Origin: QALR01 sp964466625
Lineage (GTDB): Bacteria > Bacillota > Clostridia > Oscillospirales > CAG-272
Direction: 5' to 3'
DNA: 37,224 bases
NCBI GenBank assembly: GCA_964466625.1
Contig: CAYXQF010000007.1
Location: 1-37,224 of the forward strand
Positions within the stretch are counted from its first letter, which is position 1; each line of letters begins with the position of its first letter. The position numbers and the translations under genes are program-made. Below are positions 23,519 through 33,265 of the stretch, one piece after another. The notes beneath the pieces were generated by a model, which worked only from the letters and a program-made list of their open reading frames with translations, did not search any database and was not told the origin of the DNA.

Positions 23519-26089
23519 CTTTTGTTTTTTCTTGTAAAACGCATAGCCCGTCAAGATAAAAGCGCCCAAAAGCGAAAGCAAAATGCCGCCCATAAGTCCC
23601 GGCATGCGGTAACGGTAAACCACCTCATGTTCTCCCGCTGTGATCTCACAAGCAAGAAGCGCACCGTCCACAGCAAAGGTTTGTGCCTTTTCGCCATCGA
23701 TATAGATCTCCCAACCCACGTTTGCAGGAATCGAAGAATAAAGGACGCCATCTTCCGTTGCGTGAAGTGAGCCTTTGATCTTCGTGTCGGTTGCACGCTC
23801 CACGTCAAGCGCGCCTGCGGAAAGCATTTCGTGCGCCGCAGAGAGAGCTTCATCAGAAACGGTATATCCATGCACACCGCAAAGCACCGTGGAGTAACCT
23901 TTTGTCGTAACGATAACGTTGATAGGCATATATTCTTCTACCTCACCGACGTAGCAAAGCGGCGCGCGACCGCATTCGCCCGAAGCGACCTTTCTGCCAT
24001 CAATATAGACCTCATAAGTACCCACGTTATATTCAAAATCGAGGAAAAATGCACCGCTTGCTGTCGCGTCCATCGTGTAAGTCACGACAGTGCTCGTTTG
24101 CGGATCAAGCGCAGTATAGTATTCTTTTCCGCCTGACATAAAAAATCTCGCGTTGTCATAGCGCAAAACACCGCCAAATGCCTCATGAACTGTCGAAACC
24201 GCGCCGCCTGTCGCCTGATAGAGAAAATCTCCCTGCGCTTCCATGGGCAGCTTCCCTTCGGAAGTGTAGCTCTTGATGCGATCGCTCACAACGTACGCCA
24301 CGGGCAACGCATACGGTGATTTTTTCACCGTGACCGTTTCCGTTTTTTCGATCGTTTCGGCATAGCCGACCTGATTATCATTCGTAGCGTAATGGTATTT
24401 CACGGCAAACATCATGTCCTGAATGGGCGTCGGCTGATAGATCGTGCTGACGTTCAAAGCATACACGCGATTACCAAGTCTTTGCATCATAGCGTAAATA
24501 CTGCCGTTCATCGTGGAGGAGTAATAGCTGATTCCGTGATAACCGTAAAGCATACCCGGATCAAACGTGAAATTCTGCGTCATCTCCGTGCGATAAAAAT
24601 CATCGGTTTCACTTTCATATTTTTCTGTCAGCGCCGCCATATCCGAATCCGAGCGCGAATACGCGACGGCATCGGTGCTTCTACCGTATCTCTCAAGTAC
24701 AACGATCCCCGACGTCAGCGCTTCTGCCATGATCAAAAACGAAAGCGCGCTCGCGGAAAAACGCCGCATACTCTCCGTGCGCATCGCAAACGGCAAAAGC
24801 AAGATGATGCCACACACCAAAACGATCATCGCCGAAACGAGGCGAAGCATCGGATCCGCGCTCTCTCCAATGCCGACGAAAAAGAAACCTGCCGCGATCA
24901 GCACAGAAAAAATGATCTTAAGCGGTGAAAGCCCCTCCGTCTTTGTCAGCGTTTCGTGCGCCGCCGTTAAAACGAGAAAAACGAAAAGAAAGCTCTGTCT
25001 TCCGGGAAGCTGATTGGGAAAATGAAAACCATGCCAGATGAAATCCAGAATATTGAGTTCAAAAGACAAGAGCATGAAAACGGTAAACACGCCAAAAACG
25101 ATGCGTTTTTTGACAGAAACGCGATCGTTCAAAAGGAACAGCAGAAAGAAAAACATCACCGCCGCACCGCAATAAATATTCGCCACGCCGTATTCCCACG
25201 AGGATTTCGCCATCACGGTCATATTGTCGATCACTTGGGAAAGCGAATGATAAAATCCAATTTCCTTTTCAAAGGAAAGAGAAGAAGAAATCCATGTCTG
25301 CATACCGTAATATAGCGGAAGCAAAACGAATGCGGAAAGTGCTGCCGAAGCCAAGGAAAGAAGCGCGAATTTTCCCGTATCGCGAAAAACACGCTTCGCA
25401 TTTCTGGGAACGCCATCCGTGAGCATCGCAGCAACAAACCAAAGTCCCGTGAAAATACAAACGGCAAAACCAATATAAAAATTCGAATAGATCGAAAGAG
25501 AAAGAAAAACGACATAAAGCCACGGTTTTCCTCCTGCAAGCATTCTTTCAAGCCCCAAGATAACAAGCGGCACCCAAATCGCAAGATCGAGCCACATCGG
25601 CTGTGCGATATACGCGATCATATATGCCGAAAGACCGTATGCCATGCCAAGCGCCATCGTTAAGAAAGAGCCTTTTCCACCTTTCTTTTCCAAAAAATAG
25701 GCAAAAAGTGCGGCAGACAAAGAAAGCTTTCCGAAAAGCAGAAAATCCATCGCGGAAAGTCTTGCATACGAAGAAAACGGCAAAAGAAGAAAATTAAAGA
25801 TACTATTTGTATAATAGGCGTTCTGCACAATGGCATTAAATCCGAGCGCACCCTCCCAAGACCAAAGCGAAAAGGGATTTTCGATCGAATCGACGATCAT
25901 GGGATAATACTGTCCCCAAAGATCCCTGCAAAGCAGAGAGCCATCACCGAAAGGTGCAAGGCCGCGCCCGACGGCATAAAGAACAAGAGCAGCAAAGCTT
26001 ACAATAAAGGCAAGGAGCGGATAGCGATTTTTTGAAAACCACGGTGCCACCCTGCCGACCAAAGAAATTTGATTCTTAGAATCGGTCAT
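23504..26089 (-). CDS. YfhO-family multi-spanning membrane protein (putative glycosyltransferase)
   Basis: This 861-residue protein has a short cytoplasmic tail, about a dozen membrane segments within residues 20-450, a large outward domain (about 455-830) and a final membrane segment (about 834-855) before a KKKQKKK tail. This is the YfhO (DUF6541-like, GT-C-type) layout; Bacillus and Listeria members add sugars to lipoteichoic acid or are needed for it. Early acidic residues in the first outer loop (RDLWGQYYPMIVDSIENP) fit the GT-C active-site pattern, in which such residues bind the lipid-phosphate sugar donor. The RDLWGQY motif is typical of the family. It follows the TIM-barrel gene by 88 bases and ends at the shared terminator. 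The acceptor is unknown. Confidence 0.88.
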   Translation of the reverse strand: MTDSKNQISLVGRVAPWFSKNRYPLLAFIVSFAALVLYAVGRGLAPFGDGSLLCRDLWGQYYPMIVDSIENPFSLWSWEGALGFNAIVQNAYYTNSIFNFLLLPFSSYARLSAMDFLLFGKLSLSAALFAYFLEKKGGKGSFLTMALGMAYGLSAYMIAYIAQPMWLDLAIWVPLVILGLERMLAGGKPWLYVVFLSLSIYSNFYIGFAVCIFTGLWFVAAMLTDGVPRNAKRVFRDTGKFALLSLASAALSAFVLLPLYYGMQTWISSSLSFEKEIGFYHSLSQVIDNMTVMAKSSWEYGVANIYCGAAVMFFFLLFLLNDRVSVKKRIVFGVFTVFMLLSFELNILDFIWHGFHFPNQLPGRQSFLFVFLVLTAAHETLTKTEGLSPLKIIFSVLIAAGFFFVGIGESADPMLRLVSAMIVLVCGIILLLPFAMRTESMRRFSASALSFLIMAEALTSGIVVLERYGRSTDAVAYSRSDSDMAALTEKYESETDDFYRTEMTQNFTFDPGMLYGYHGISYYSSTMNGSIYAMMQRLGNRVYALNVSTIYQPTPIQDMMFAVKYHYATNDNQVGYAETIEKTETVTVKKSPYALPVAYVVSDRIKSYTSEGKLPMEAQGDFLYQATGGAVSTVHEAFGGVLRYDNARFFMSGGKEYYTALDPQTSTVVTYTMDATASGAFFLDFEYNVGTYEVYIDGRKVASGECGRAPLCYVGEVEEYMPINVIVTTKGYSTVLCGVHGYTVSDEALSAAHEMLSAGALDVERATDTKIKGSLHATEDGVLYSSIPANVGWEIYIDGEKAQTFAVDGALLACEITAGEHEVVYRYRMPGLMGGILLSLLGAFILTGYAFYKKKQKKKTE

Positions 26090-26177
26090 AACAAAGTTCC
26101 TTTCTTTTGATTTCAGACGATGTCATCACCTTTGTCGTAAAAGCCTTGCTGTTTTCTCACCAAAATCAAAAAATTTA

Positions 26178-27713
26178 TTATTTTTTATAAATCTCAATCT
26201 CTGCCCAGTGAACAAAAGCAACGCCGTCGGCATTTGCCATCTCGATCACAGAAACAGGCGGCAGATCGCCCGTGTTTTCCGCCTCAAAAACAAGATATTC
26301 CATATCGGGATACTGCTGATCGTGCGCGGCTTGCGCGCCAACGAATTTGCAAGGCTTCGCATTCAGATAAACGATCACATCATTCGGATCAAAGCCGTTT
26401 TTCTCAAAGCCGAGAACAACTTTGACAGAATATTCCGAAGGAATCTTTCCCGTTACCACGCGAACTGCGGAAAAAGGAGGCGGATTTCCCTTTTCTCCCC
26501 AAAGACGAAGAGGAAGATGTTTTCGTGCGCTCGCGCCAACGGCATCTACGTCATTATAGGTGATGACGTGACGGCGGTCTTCTGCAACGCATTTTTCGTA
26601 ATCAGCGGCAATCGTGAGGAATTTATGATACTTTTCATGATCACCGATCAAAGCAGACTCATGATTTTCCTGAACCGTATCCATATAATTGAAAAGATAG
26701 ATCGCATCGGCGCCTTGAGAAAGGAAGTTTGCACAAGAAGCGATCGCCGTTTCAAAAGTATTTCCCGTCATCTTTCTCGGACGGCGGTTATACGCGTCGA
26801 TGAGAATCTCCAAGCCTGCCGCAATGGTGATGTCCTTACCCTTCATCATGCGCTTCCAAAGGTCGATCGGAAGATCGTTGTCAATGCTTGACCAACGAGG
26901 CGTGACTGTCAGATTGTTGATAAGACCCGCCTCCACCCAATCAAACACGTCAAAACCAAGACGAAGCGCTTTTTCGGGCGTATTGGGAACACGCACAGAA
27001 ATTTCAATGTCATGCGCAAGTCGTTTTTCCGCTTTCTTCACCAGCGCATAGACATCACGCATAAAAGCGTTCATCACAGCGATGCCCTCGTATTCCCTGC
27101 CGATGCCGAAAGAATAGATCTCACGCATGAAATCCAGTTCCAGACCGTCAATATCAAAGGTATCCAAAACCTCTTTGATCAAAGAAAGATAGTAATCACG
27201 AACCTCGGGATTATGATAATCCAAAGCATAGTCATAATAAGACGACGGTTTTCTGTGAGAAACACGGTTCAAATGTCTGTTTTTGCGGAAAAAGTCGCTG
27301 AAAAGGAGCGAGTCCTCTGCACTCGCTTCATGGATATCGTTCATGCGAATGCTCGCCCACGGGCGCATACCATAGTCACGGATATGCTCAAGCAAAAAGC
27401 TGATAATCGTTTTTCCTTCTCTTTCATAAAAATCAGAGAGCAACGACGCCTGTCCAAAACCCACCTCGGAGCTTTCGGGTGCGATTCTTCCTTCCGACAC
27501 CCATTTTTTATACGTATCCATGACGTTATCGCAGGTCTTCGTTTCAAACCAAGGCGTGGAACTATTGACACAAACAAGGAAATCTGTGATTCCCGTGTTT
27601 TGATACTGCGCGAGAAAATCGAGAATATGCTCTTTTTCCAAGCGACGAATGCCTGCCGCATAGCGATCATAAAGGAAATGATTCGGATCTTCGTTGAAAA
27701 TGATCTTTGCCAT
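26178..27713 (-). CDS. Glycoside-hydrolase-like TIM-barrel protein, cytoplasmic
   Basis: This 511-residue protein has no signal peptide or membrane segment. Its first 370 or so residues look like a TIM barrel of the glycosidase-like (GHL10/DUF4015-like) type: RPWASIRMND, a strand ending DGLELDFMREIY near residue 193, ISVRVPN, and a late strand DAIYLFNYMD. The acidic pair in DGLELD sits where catalytic or sugar-binding residues occur in such barrels. Residues about 390-510 form a small beta domain (VVLGFEKNGFDPNDVIVYLN). I do not recognise a named enzyme. It has its own promoter and lies upstream of yfhO on the same strand, which hints at glycan or glycolipid work. Function is open. Confidence 0.72.
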   Translation of the reverse strand: MAKIIFNEDPNHFLYDRYAAGIRRLEKEHILDFLAQYQNTGITDFLVCVNSSTPWFETKTCDNVMDTYKKWVSEGRIAPESSEVGFGQASLLSDFYEREGKTIISFLLEHIRDYGMRPWASIRMNDIHEASAEDSLLFSDFFRKNRHLNRVSHRKPSSYYDYALDYHNPEVRDYYLSLIKEVLDTFDIDGLELDFMREIYSFGIGREYEGIAVMNAFMRDVYALVKKAEKRLAHDIEISVRVPNTPEKALRLGFDVFDWVEAGLINNLTVTPRWSSIDNDLPIDLWKRMMKGKDITIAAGLEILIDAYNRRPRKMTGNTFETAIASCANFLSQGADAIYLFNYMDTVQENHESALIGDHEKYHKFLTIAADYEKCVAEDRRHVITYNDVDAVGASARKHLPLRLWGEKGNPPPFSAVRVVTGKIPSEYSVKVVLGFEKNGFDPNDVIVYLNAKPCKFVGAQAAHDQQYPDMEYLVFEAENTGDLPPVSVIEMANADGVAFVHWAEIEIYKK

Positions 27714-27742
27714 AACTTTGGGTATCCTTTCAAGTTGTCATT

Positions 27743-27771
27743 ATTTTATCACGGGAAAATGATGCCGTCAA
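27743..27771 (-). promoter_or_regulatory. Promoter of the TIM-barrel/yfhO unit
   Basis: On the minus strand TTGACG (27771-27766), 17 bases, then TAAAAT (27748-27743), with TG just upstream of the -10. It overlaps an imperfect inverted repeat (ACGGG ... CCCGT with TGCC/GGCA inside) that could be an operator or the weak terminator of recG. Confidence 0.7.
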
Positions 27772-27798
27772 GGCACTGCCCGTTTTCTTAAACAAACG

Positions 27799-29949
27799 TT
27801 AAACTTCACATTCTCTGCCGTATTTTTCATAAAGCTTACGGCGAAGCGGTGCATTCTCCGCCAGAGAGAGCGTGGGATCAGCATCAAGCGTTGCCTTCGC
27901 TTCTTCAAACGCGGTGTAAAGAAGCGCCGTATCTCCCGTCAGAGATGCCAGACCAAGATCAAATTCTCCGCTCTGGCGCGTTTTGCCGTATGCCTGCTCG
28001 AGAAAATCGCCGGGACCTCGCATCTCAAGATCCTTTTCCGAAATTTCAAAGCCGTTGTTCGTCGCGCAAAGCATTTTTAAGCGCTCACGGGATTTTTCAC
28101 TCTTGCTATCGGAAACGAGAACGCAATAAGATTTATCCTGCCCGCGTCCCACGCGTCCGCGAAGCTGGTGAAGCGCAGAAAGCCCGAAAACCTCTGCGTT
28201 TTCCACGATCATCAGTGTGGCGCGCGGCACGTTTACACCAACCTCGATCACCGTTGTGGAAACCAAGATCTGAATCTCCCCTTCGGCAAACCGCTTCATG
28301 ACAGCGTCTTTTGTCTTGCCGTTCATTTTACCGTGAATGAAAGCCACCTCGTAGTCGGGGAAATCTTCCTCAGCGAGCTTTTTTGCAAAATCCACAGCAG
28401 CTTTGCGTTTCGTCTTCTCCTCGTCAAAAAAGCCAAGGCGGATAAGATCCGCGCCTGAGATCTTTTCCCCACTTTCACTTTCCAGCGTTTCTTCTTCCTC
28501 CACGGCAGGACAAACAACGTAGACCTGTCCACCTGCGTCCACGTTCTTGCGGATAAAGGCGTTCAATCTTTCGCGGTAGACTTCACCAACGAGGAACGTG
28601 TCCACCTTTTGTCTGCCGGGGGGCATTTCGTCGATCACGGAAACGTCCGTACCAAAATAAAGCACCATCGCGAGCGTTCGAGGAATTGGCGTTGCGCTCA
28701 TGGTGAGCATATGCGTTTCTTTGCCTTTGCTTGAAAGCGCTGTTCTTTGCGCCGCACCGAAGCGGTGCTGTTCGTCAACGATCGCGATACCGAGATCGCG
28801 AAACGTCACAGTGTCTTCAATCAAGGCGTGCGTGCCGATCACAAGATCGACCGAGCCGACAGCGAGAAGATCGAGCGTTTTTCTCTTTTGTGCCGCCGTC
28901 ATGCTTCCCACAAGAAGTGCCGTTCGATAACCAAAATGCGAAAACATCTCGGAAAGCGCCCCGTAGTGCTGACGCGCAAGGATCTCCGTCGGTGCCATCA
29001 GCGCCGCCTGCTTGCCGTTTTGCACGGCGAGAAACGCCGCATATGCCGCGCAGACCGTTTTGCCCGAGCCAACGTCACCGACGATGAGCCGATCCATCAG
29101 TTCTCCGCTCGTCATATCACGTTCGATCGCATCAAAAGTTTTTTTCTGCGCGCCCGTCAGTTCATAGGGAAAAAGCGAAAGAAAGGCTTTTCGTTCCGCC
29201 TTTTGATAAGGCACCGCCACGGGACGCGCCTCTTTTTTTCCAAATAGCGACATCGAAAGTGCGAAGAAATACAGCGAATCAAACGCAAGTCTGCGCACCG
29301 CTTCCGTAGTTTCCTCAACCCTTTCGGGACAGTGAATTCCAAGAAGCGCCGTTTTGAGATCGGGCAAGCGGTGGCGCATCAGCAGCTCTTGCGGCAAATG
29401 ATCCGCAAAGTCGTCCGAAAGCACGGCGGAAAGCGCCTCCTTCACCGTTGCCCCCATCAGTTTTTGAGAGATCCCTGATGAAAGCGGATAGATCGGCACC
29501 AAAGAGCGCAGTTTTGTAAAACCGTTATATGGCTCCATGACGGGTGACTGCATGGAAAGATGAAAACCTTCTCTTTTCACCTTACCGAAAAAGCGAAAAA
29601 CGTCGCCCTTATGCACCGTATCCTTGATATACGGCTGATTGAAAAACGTGATGTTGCAAGTATCGTATTCGTCCACGGCGGAAAACTTTGTCAGCGTCAT
29701 ACCGCGGCGGATCATCGCGTTCTTCGGTTCTGTACCGACGGTCATAATGATCGAGCAAACCTCACCGTCCTCCGCCGTTTCCGTTGTTTGCACGTTGCCG
29801 CGCGGCTCGTATGCACGGGGATAATGATGCACGAAGTCCTCCGCCGTGAAAAGCCCCAGCTTATGAAAAGCCGCCGCGCGTTTTTCTCCAATTCCGTAAA
29901 AACGCTCGATCGGCGTATCCGCACCGACGGAAAGCGAATTTTTTCTCAT
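27799..29949 (-). CDS. recG: ATP-dependent DNA helicase RecG
   Basis: RecG reverses stalled forks and processes branched DNA. The 716-residue product (E. coli 693) has the N-terminal wedge/OB domain (about 1-255), Walker A GDVGSGKTVCAAYAAF near 288, the DEQH box IVDEQHRFG near 393, and the C-terminal helicase lobe with STTVIEVGVNVP, QLRGRVGRG and the TRG-like region before GDFLEQAYGKTRQSG. The start at 29949 is set by AAAGGAGGG seven bases upstream; an ATG at 29982 overlaps the -10 of the promoter and is excluded. It appears to be transcribed alone. Its promoter lies back to back with that of hisS. Confidence 0.97.
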   Translation of the reverse strand: MRKNSLSVGADTPIERFYGIGEKRAAAFHKLGLFTAEDFVHHYPRAYEPRGNVQTTETAEDGEVCSIIMTVGTEPKNAMIRRGMTLTKFSAVDEYDTCNITFFNQPYIKDTVHKGDVFRFFGKVKREGFHLSMQSPVMEPYNGFTKLRSLVPIYPLSSGISQKLMGATVKEALSAVLSDDFADHLPQELLMRHRLPDLKTALLGIHCPERVEETTEAVRRLAFDSLYFFALSMSLFGKKEARPVAVPYQKAERKAFLSLFPYELTGAQKKTFDAIERDMTSGELMDRLIVGDVGSGKTVCAAYAAFLAVQNGKQAALMAPTEILARQHYGALSEMFSHFGYRTALLVGSMTAAQKRKTLDLLAVGSVDLVIGTHALIEDTVTFRDLGIAIVDEQHRFGAAQRTALSSKGKETHMLTMSATPIPRTLAMVLYFGTDVSVIDEMPPGRQKVDTFLVGEVYRERLNAFIRKNVDAGGQVYVVCPAVEEEETLESESGEKISGADLIRLGFFDEEKTKRKAAVDFAKKLAEEDFPDYEVAFIHGKMNGKTKDAVMKRFAEGEIQILVSTTVIEVGVNVPRATLMIVENAEVFGLSALHQLRGRVGRGQDKSYCVLVSDSKSEKSRERLKMLCATNNGFEISEKDLEMRGPGDFLEQAYGKTRQSGEFDLGLASLTGDTALLYTAFEEAKATLDADPTLSLAENAPLRRKLYEKYGRECEV

Positions 29950-29985
29950 TGAAATCCCTCCTTTACCATTGTGTCGTTTCATTTG

Positions 29986-30014
29986 ATTATACCACTTTCG
30001 TAAAATTCCGTCAA
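29986..30014 (-). promoter_or_regulatory. Promoter of recG
   Basis: Minus-strand TTGACG (30014-30009), 17 bases, perfect TATAAT (29991-29986). The start near 29979 leaves a leader of about 30 bases holding the AAAGGAGGG site. Confidence 0.8.
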
Positions 30015-30022
30015 TATTAGTA

Positions 30023-30051
30023 TTGAAAAATGAAAAAAAGTGTGCTACAAT
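30023..30051 (+). promoter_or_regulatory. Promoter of the hisS-aspS-mscS operon
   Basis: TTGAAA (30023-30028), 17 bases, TACAAT (30046-30051) with an extended -10 TG. The leader before hisS is about 38 bases, too short for a T-box, so no tRNA-sensing riboswitch is present. Confidence 0.8.
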
Positions 30052-30095
30052 GTATTGTATTATATTTTATTTATCATCTTTCAAGGAGAATTGAT

Positions 30096-31412
30096 ATGGA
30101 GAAAATAGCTCCGAGAATCCTGCCCGGCTTTATGGAACTTCTTCCCCCCGAGCAGATCCTCTTCAACGATATGTACGATAAGATCCGCAGTGTTTATGAA
30201 AGCTTCGGCTTCTTGCCGCTCGACACACCTGCCATCGAGCTTTCCGAGGTGCTCCTCGCAAAAGCGGGCGGCGAAACCGAAAAACAGATCTACCGTTTCA
30301 ACAAAGGCGACAACGATCTTTCTCTTCGTTTTGACCTGACCGTGCCGCTGGCAAGATACGTTGCCGCGCACTACAATGACCTTGCCTTCCCCTTCAAGCG
30401 TTATCACATGAGCAAGGTTTACCGCGGCGAACGCCCCCAGAAAGGCCGCTTCCGCGAATTTTATCAGTGTGATATCGACATCATCGGCAGCGATGAGATC
30501 GACCTCGCTTATGATGCGGAAATGCCCGTTGTAATTTACAACGTATTCAAAAAACTCGGCATCGGCGATTTCACCATTCGCATCAACAACCGCAAAGTCC
30601 TCGGCGGCTTCTTTAGCTCCCTCGGTCTTTCCGATAAGATCGAAGATATCCTTCGCATCATCGACAAGATCGAAAAGATCGGACAAGAAAAAGTGGTAGC
30701 AGAGCTTGAAAAGCTTGGTGCCGACGCGGCGGCAATCGCACGCATCATCGAATTTATTTCTATCACAGGCGACCGCAAGGAAATGATCGAAAAGCTTCGC
30801 GCACTCGGTGTTGAAAACGAAACCTTCACGCTCGGTGTAAACGAGCTCGAAACCGTTACCGACACGATGGTGGTCTTCGGTATGCCTGAAGAAAACTTCC
30901 GCATCGATCTTTCCATCGCTCGTGGTTTGGACTACTACACCGGTACCGTTTATGAAACGGCCATCAACGGTCACCCCGAATTCGGCAGTGTTTGCTCAGG
31001 CGGCCGTTACGATAACCTCACAGGCTACTATACCGATAAAAAACTCCCCGGCATCGGTATCTCCATCGGTCTTACCAGACTTTTCTCCCAGCTTCTCGAC
31101 CACGGCATCATCGCCCCCAAAACAGGAAGCGTGGCAAAAGTTCTCGTCGTTCCTATGGACAAGTCTGCTGTTCCTTACTGCGCGGCTCTTGCAAATAAAT
31201 TCCGTGCGGCAGAGATTCCTACGGACGTTTACCTCGGCGAAAAAGGTATGAAGCAGAAAATGAAATACGCCGCAAGAATCGGCGTTCCTTTCGCGGCTGT
31301 TGTCGGCACCGATGAAATGACAAACGGTGTTCTGGCACTCAAGGATATGTCCGGCGCGCTCGGTCAGCAGACCGTTACTGCGGAAGAGGCTATCGAAATT
31401 TTGAAAAAATAA
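30096..31412 (+). CDS. hisS: Histidyl-tRNA synthetase
   Basis: This class II synthetase charges tRNA-His. The 438-residue product has motif 2 region RFDLTVPLARYVA with YRGERPQKGRFREFYQCD, the histidine-binding ARGLDYYTGTVYE near residue 275, motif 3 GGRYDNLTGYY with GIGISIGLTRL, and a C-terminal anticodon-binding domain (about 345-438). The start at 30096 has AAGGAG at 7 bases; a longer frame would begin inside the promoter. It is followed 37 bases later by aspS, the usual hisS-aspS order of Firmicutes. No defect is seen. Confidence 0.98.
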   Translation: MEKIAPRILPGFMELLPPEQILFNDMYDKIRSVYESFGFLPLDTPAIELSEVLLAKAGGETEKQIYRFNKGDNDLSLRFDLTVPLARYVAAHYNDLAFPFKRYHMSKVYRGERPQKGRFREFYQCDIDIIGSDEIDLAYDAEMPVVIYNVFKKLGIGDFTIRINNRKVLGGFFSSLGLSDKIEDILRIIDKIEKIGQEKVVAELEKLGADAAAIARIIEFISITGDRKEMIEKLRALGVENETFTLGVNELETVTDTMVVFGMPEENFRIDLSIARGLDYYTGTVYETAINGHPEFGSVCSGGRYDNLTGYYTDKKLPGIGISIGLTRLFSQLLDHGIIAPKTGSVAKVLVVPMDKSAVPYCAALANKFRAAEIPTDVYLGEKGMKQKMKYAARIGVPFAAVVGTDEMTNGVLALKDMSGALGQQTVTAEEAIEILKK

Positions 31413-31449
31413 TTTCTTTCATTGATAAGAAAGGACTGATAAAAACATC

Positions 31450-33231
31450 ATGGCAAAATTTGAAAAAACAGACAAAAGAACCCATTATTGCGGCGAGCTT
31501 CGCCGTGAAAACATTGGCGAAAACGTAAGCCTTCTCGGTTGGGTACAGAGAGCGCGCGACCTTGGCGGTCTTATCTTCATCGACCTTCGCGACAGAACCG
31601 GTCTTGTTCAGCTCGCATTTGACGATACCACCGATCGTGATATCTTTAATGAAGCATTCCGTACCCGCTCCGAATATGTAATTGCGGCAAAAGGCACCGT
31701 TCGTGAAAGAAGCTCCATCAATAAGCAGATCCCCACCGGTGAGATCGAAATCGCTGTTACAGAATATAAAATTCTTTCCACAGCAGAAACCACACCTTTT
31801 GAAATTAACGACGCTGTAAAAGTTCGTGATGAAGTGGCACTCAAATACCGCTACCTCGACCTTCGCCGTCCCTCTCTCCAGAGAAACATGATCATGCGCC
31901 ACGAGATCGCGCGTGTGACCAGAGATTATTACTATGAAAACGGCTTCCTTGAGATTGAAACGCCCATGCTCATGAAAGCAACTCCCGAAGGCGCACGTGA
32001 CTATCTCGTTCCTTCCCGTATCCACCACGGCAGCGTTTATGCACTTCCCCAATCCCCTCAGATCTACAAACAGCTTCTCATGCTTTCCGGCTTCGACCGT
32101 TATATCCAGCTTGCGCGTTGCTTCCGTGACGAAGACTTGCGTGCTGACCGTCAGCCTGAGTTTACACAGATCGACCTTGAAATGTCCTTCGTGGATCAGG
32201 ACGATATCATGGAAATGAACGAAGGCTACATCGCAAGACTTTTCAAAGAAATTCTCGGTGTGGAAATCCCCCTTCCGCTTCCTCGCCTCACCTTCAAAGA
32301 AGCGATGGAACGCTATGGTTCTGACAAACCTGATACCCGTTACGGCATGGAAATCACCGACCTTTCCGACCTTGCAAAAGACAGCGGTTTCTCTGTATTC
32401 TCCGGCGCTGTGGCAGGCGGCGGCTCCGTTCGCGCTATCGTTGCAAAAAATGCAGCTTCCACCCTCACCAGAAAAGAAATTGATAAGCTCACCGAGCATG
32501 CAAAAGGCATTGGCGCCAAAGGTCTTGCTTACATTCGTTACGTGGAAGACAAACCGAACTGCTCCTTTGCGAAATTCATGGCAGAAGGCGAGCTCGAAGC
32601 GATCATGGAACGCATCGGTTGCCAAAAAGGCGACGTTGCGCTTATCGTAGCTGACAAAGATAAAATTACACTTCCCGTTCTCGGCGCACTTCGTCAGGTT
32701 GTGGCAAAACAGCTCGGCATTATTCCCGAAGGCTTCAATTTCCTTTGGATCACTGAATTTCCTTTCTTCGAATGGGACGAAGAAAGTGGCACATGGGTTG
32801 CTATGCACCACCCCTTCACCATGCCTCTTGATGAATGTCTGGAATATATCGACAGCGATCCCGGTGCGGTTCGCGCGAAAGCTTATGACCTTGTCCTCAA
32901 CGGTGTTGAAGTTTCTTCCGGTTCCATTCGTATCACCGATTTTGAACTCCAGCAGAAGATGTTCCGCCGTCTTGGTCTTACCGACGAGGATATTGAAAAG
33001 AAATTCGGCTTCCTTGTAGATGCATATCGCTACGGTGCGCCCCCTCACGGCGGTGCGGCACTCGGCCTTGACCGTCTTGCGATGATCATGTGCGGTGCAG
33101 ATAGCCTTCGTGACGTCGTGGCATTCCCGAAAGTTCAGAATGCTTCCGAACTCATGTCTGCTTGCCCTGCTCCTGCAGATCCCAAAGCACTCGCAGATCT
33201 TGCTATGCAGTTTACCCCGGAAGAAGAATAA
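31450..33231 (+). CDS. aspS: Aspartyl-tRNA synthetase
   Basis: This class II synthetase charges tRNA-Asp. The 593-residue bacterial-type product has the N-terminal OB anticodon domain (about 1-115, GWVQRARDLGGLIFIDLRDR), motif 1 around RHEIARVTRDYYYENGF, motif 2 ARCFRDEDLRADRQPEFTQID, the bacterial insertion (GAD) domain (about 290-415) and motif 3 GAALGLDRLAMIM. It can act on tRNA-Asn too if the cell uses GatCAB, but the sequence seen here does not settle that. It lies between hisS and the mscS-type gene, all on one transcript. The GAAAGGA site is 14 bases from the ATG, rather far. Confidence 0.98.
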   Translation: MAKFEKTDKRTHYCGELRRENIGENVSLLGWVQRARDLGGLIFIDLRDRTGLVQLAFDDTTDRDIFNEAFRTRSEYVIAAKGTVRERSSINKQIPTGEIEIAVTEYKILSTAETTPFEINDAVKVRDEVALKYRYLDLRRPSLQRNMIMRHEIARVTRDYYYENGFLEIETPMLMKATPEGARDYLVPSRIHHGSVYALPQSPQIYKQLLMLSGFDRYIQLARCFRDEDLRADRQPEFTQIDLEMSFVDQDDIMEMNEGYIARLFKEILGVEIPLPLPRLTFKEAMERYGSDKPDTRYGMEITDLSDLAKDSGFSVFSGAVAGGGSVRAIVAKNAASTLTRKEIDKLTEHAKGIGAKGLAYIRYVEDKPNCSFAKFMAEGELEAIMERIGCQKGDVALIVADKDKITLPVLGALRQVVAKQLGIIPEGFNFLWITEFPFFEWDEESGTWVAMHHPFTMPLDECLEYIDSDPGAVRAKAYDLVLNGVEVSSGSIRITDFELQQKMFRRLGLTDEDIEKKFGFLVDAYRYGAPPHGGAALGLDRLAMIMCGADSLRDVVAFPKVQNASELMSACPAPADPKALADLAMQFTPEEE

Positions 33232-33265
33232 ATAAAAAAATTAAATAAAGAGAGGTATTTTACTA

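Noticed and set aside
29950..30095. Possible T-box or other riboswitch before hisS
   Set aside because: The leader is only about 38 bases from the predicted start, with no room for a T-box and no terminator.
31390..33048. Minus-strand open frame of 552 codons opposite aspS
   Set aside because: It is the complement of conserved aspS codons, with no domain or start signal.
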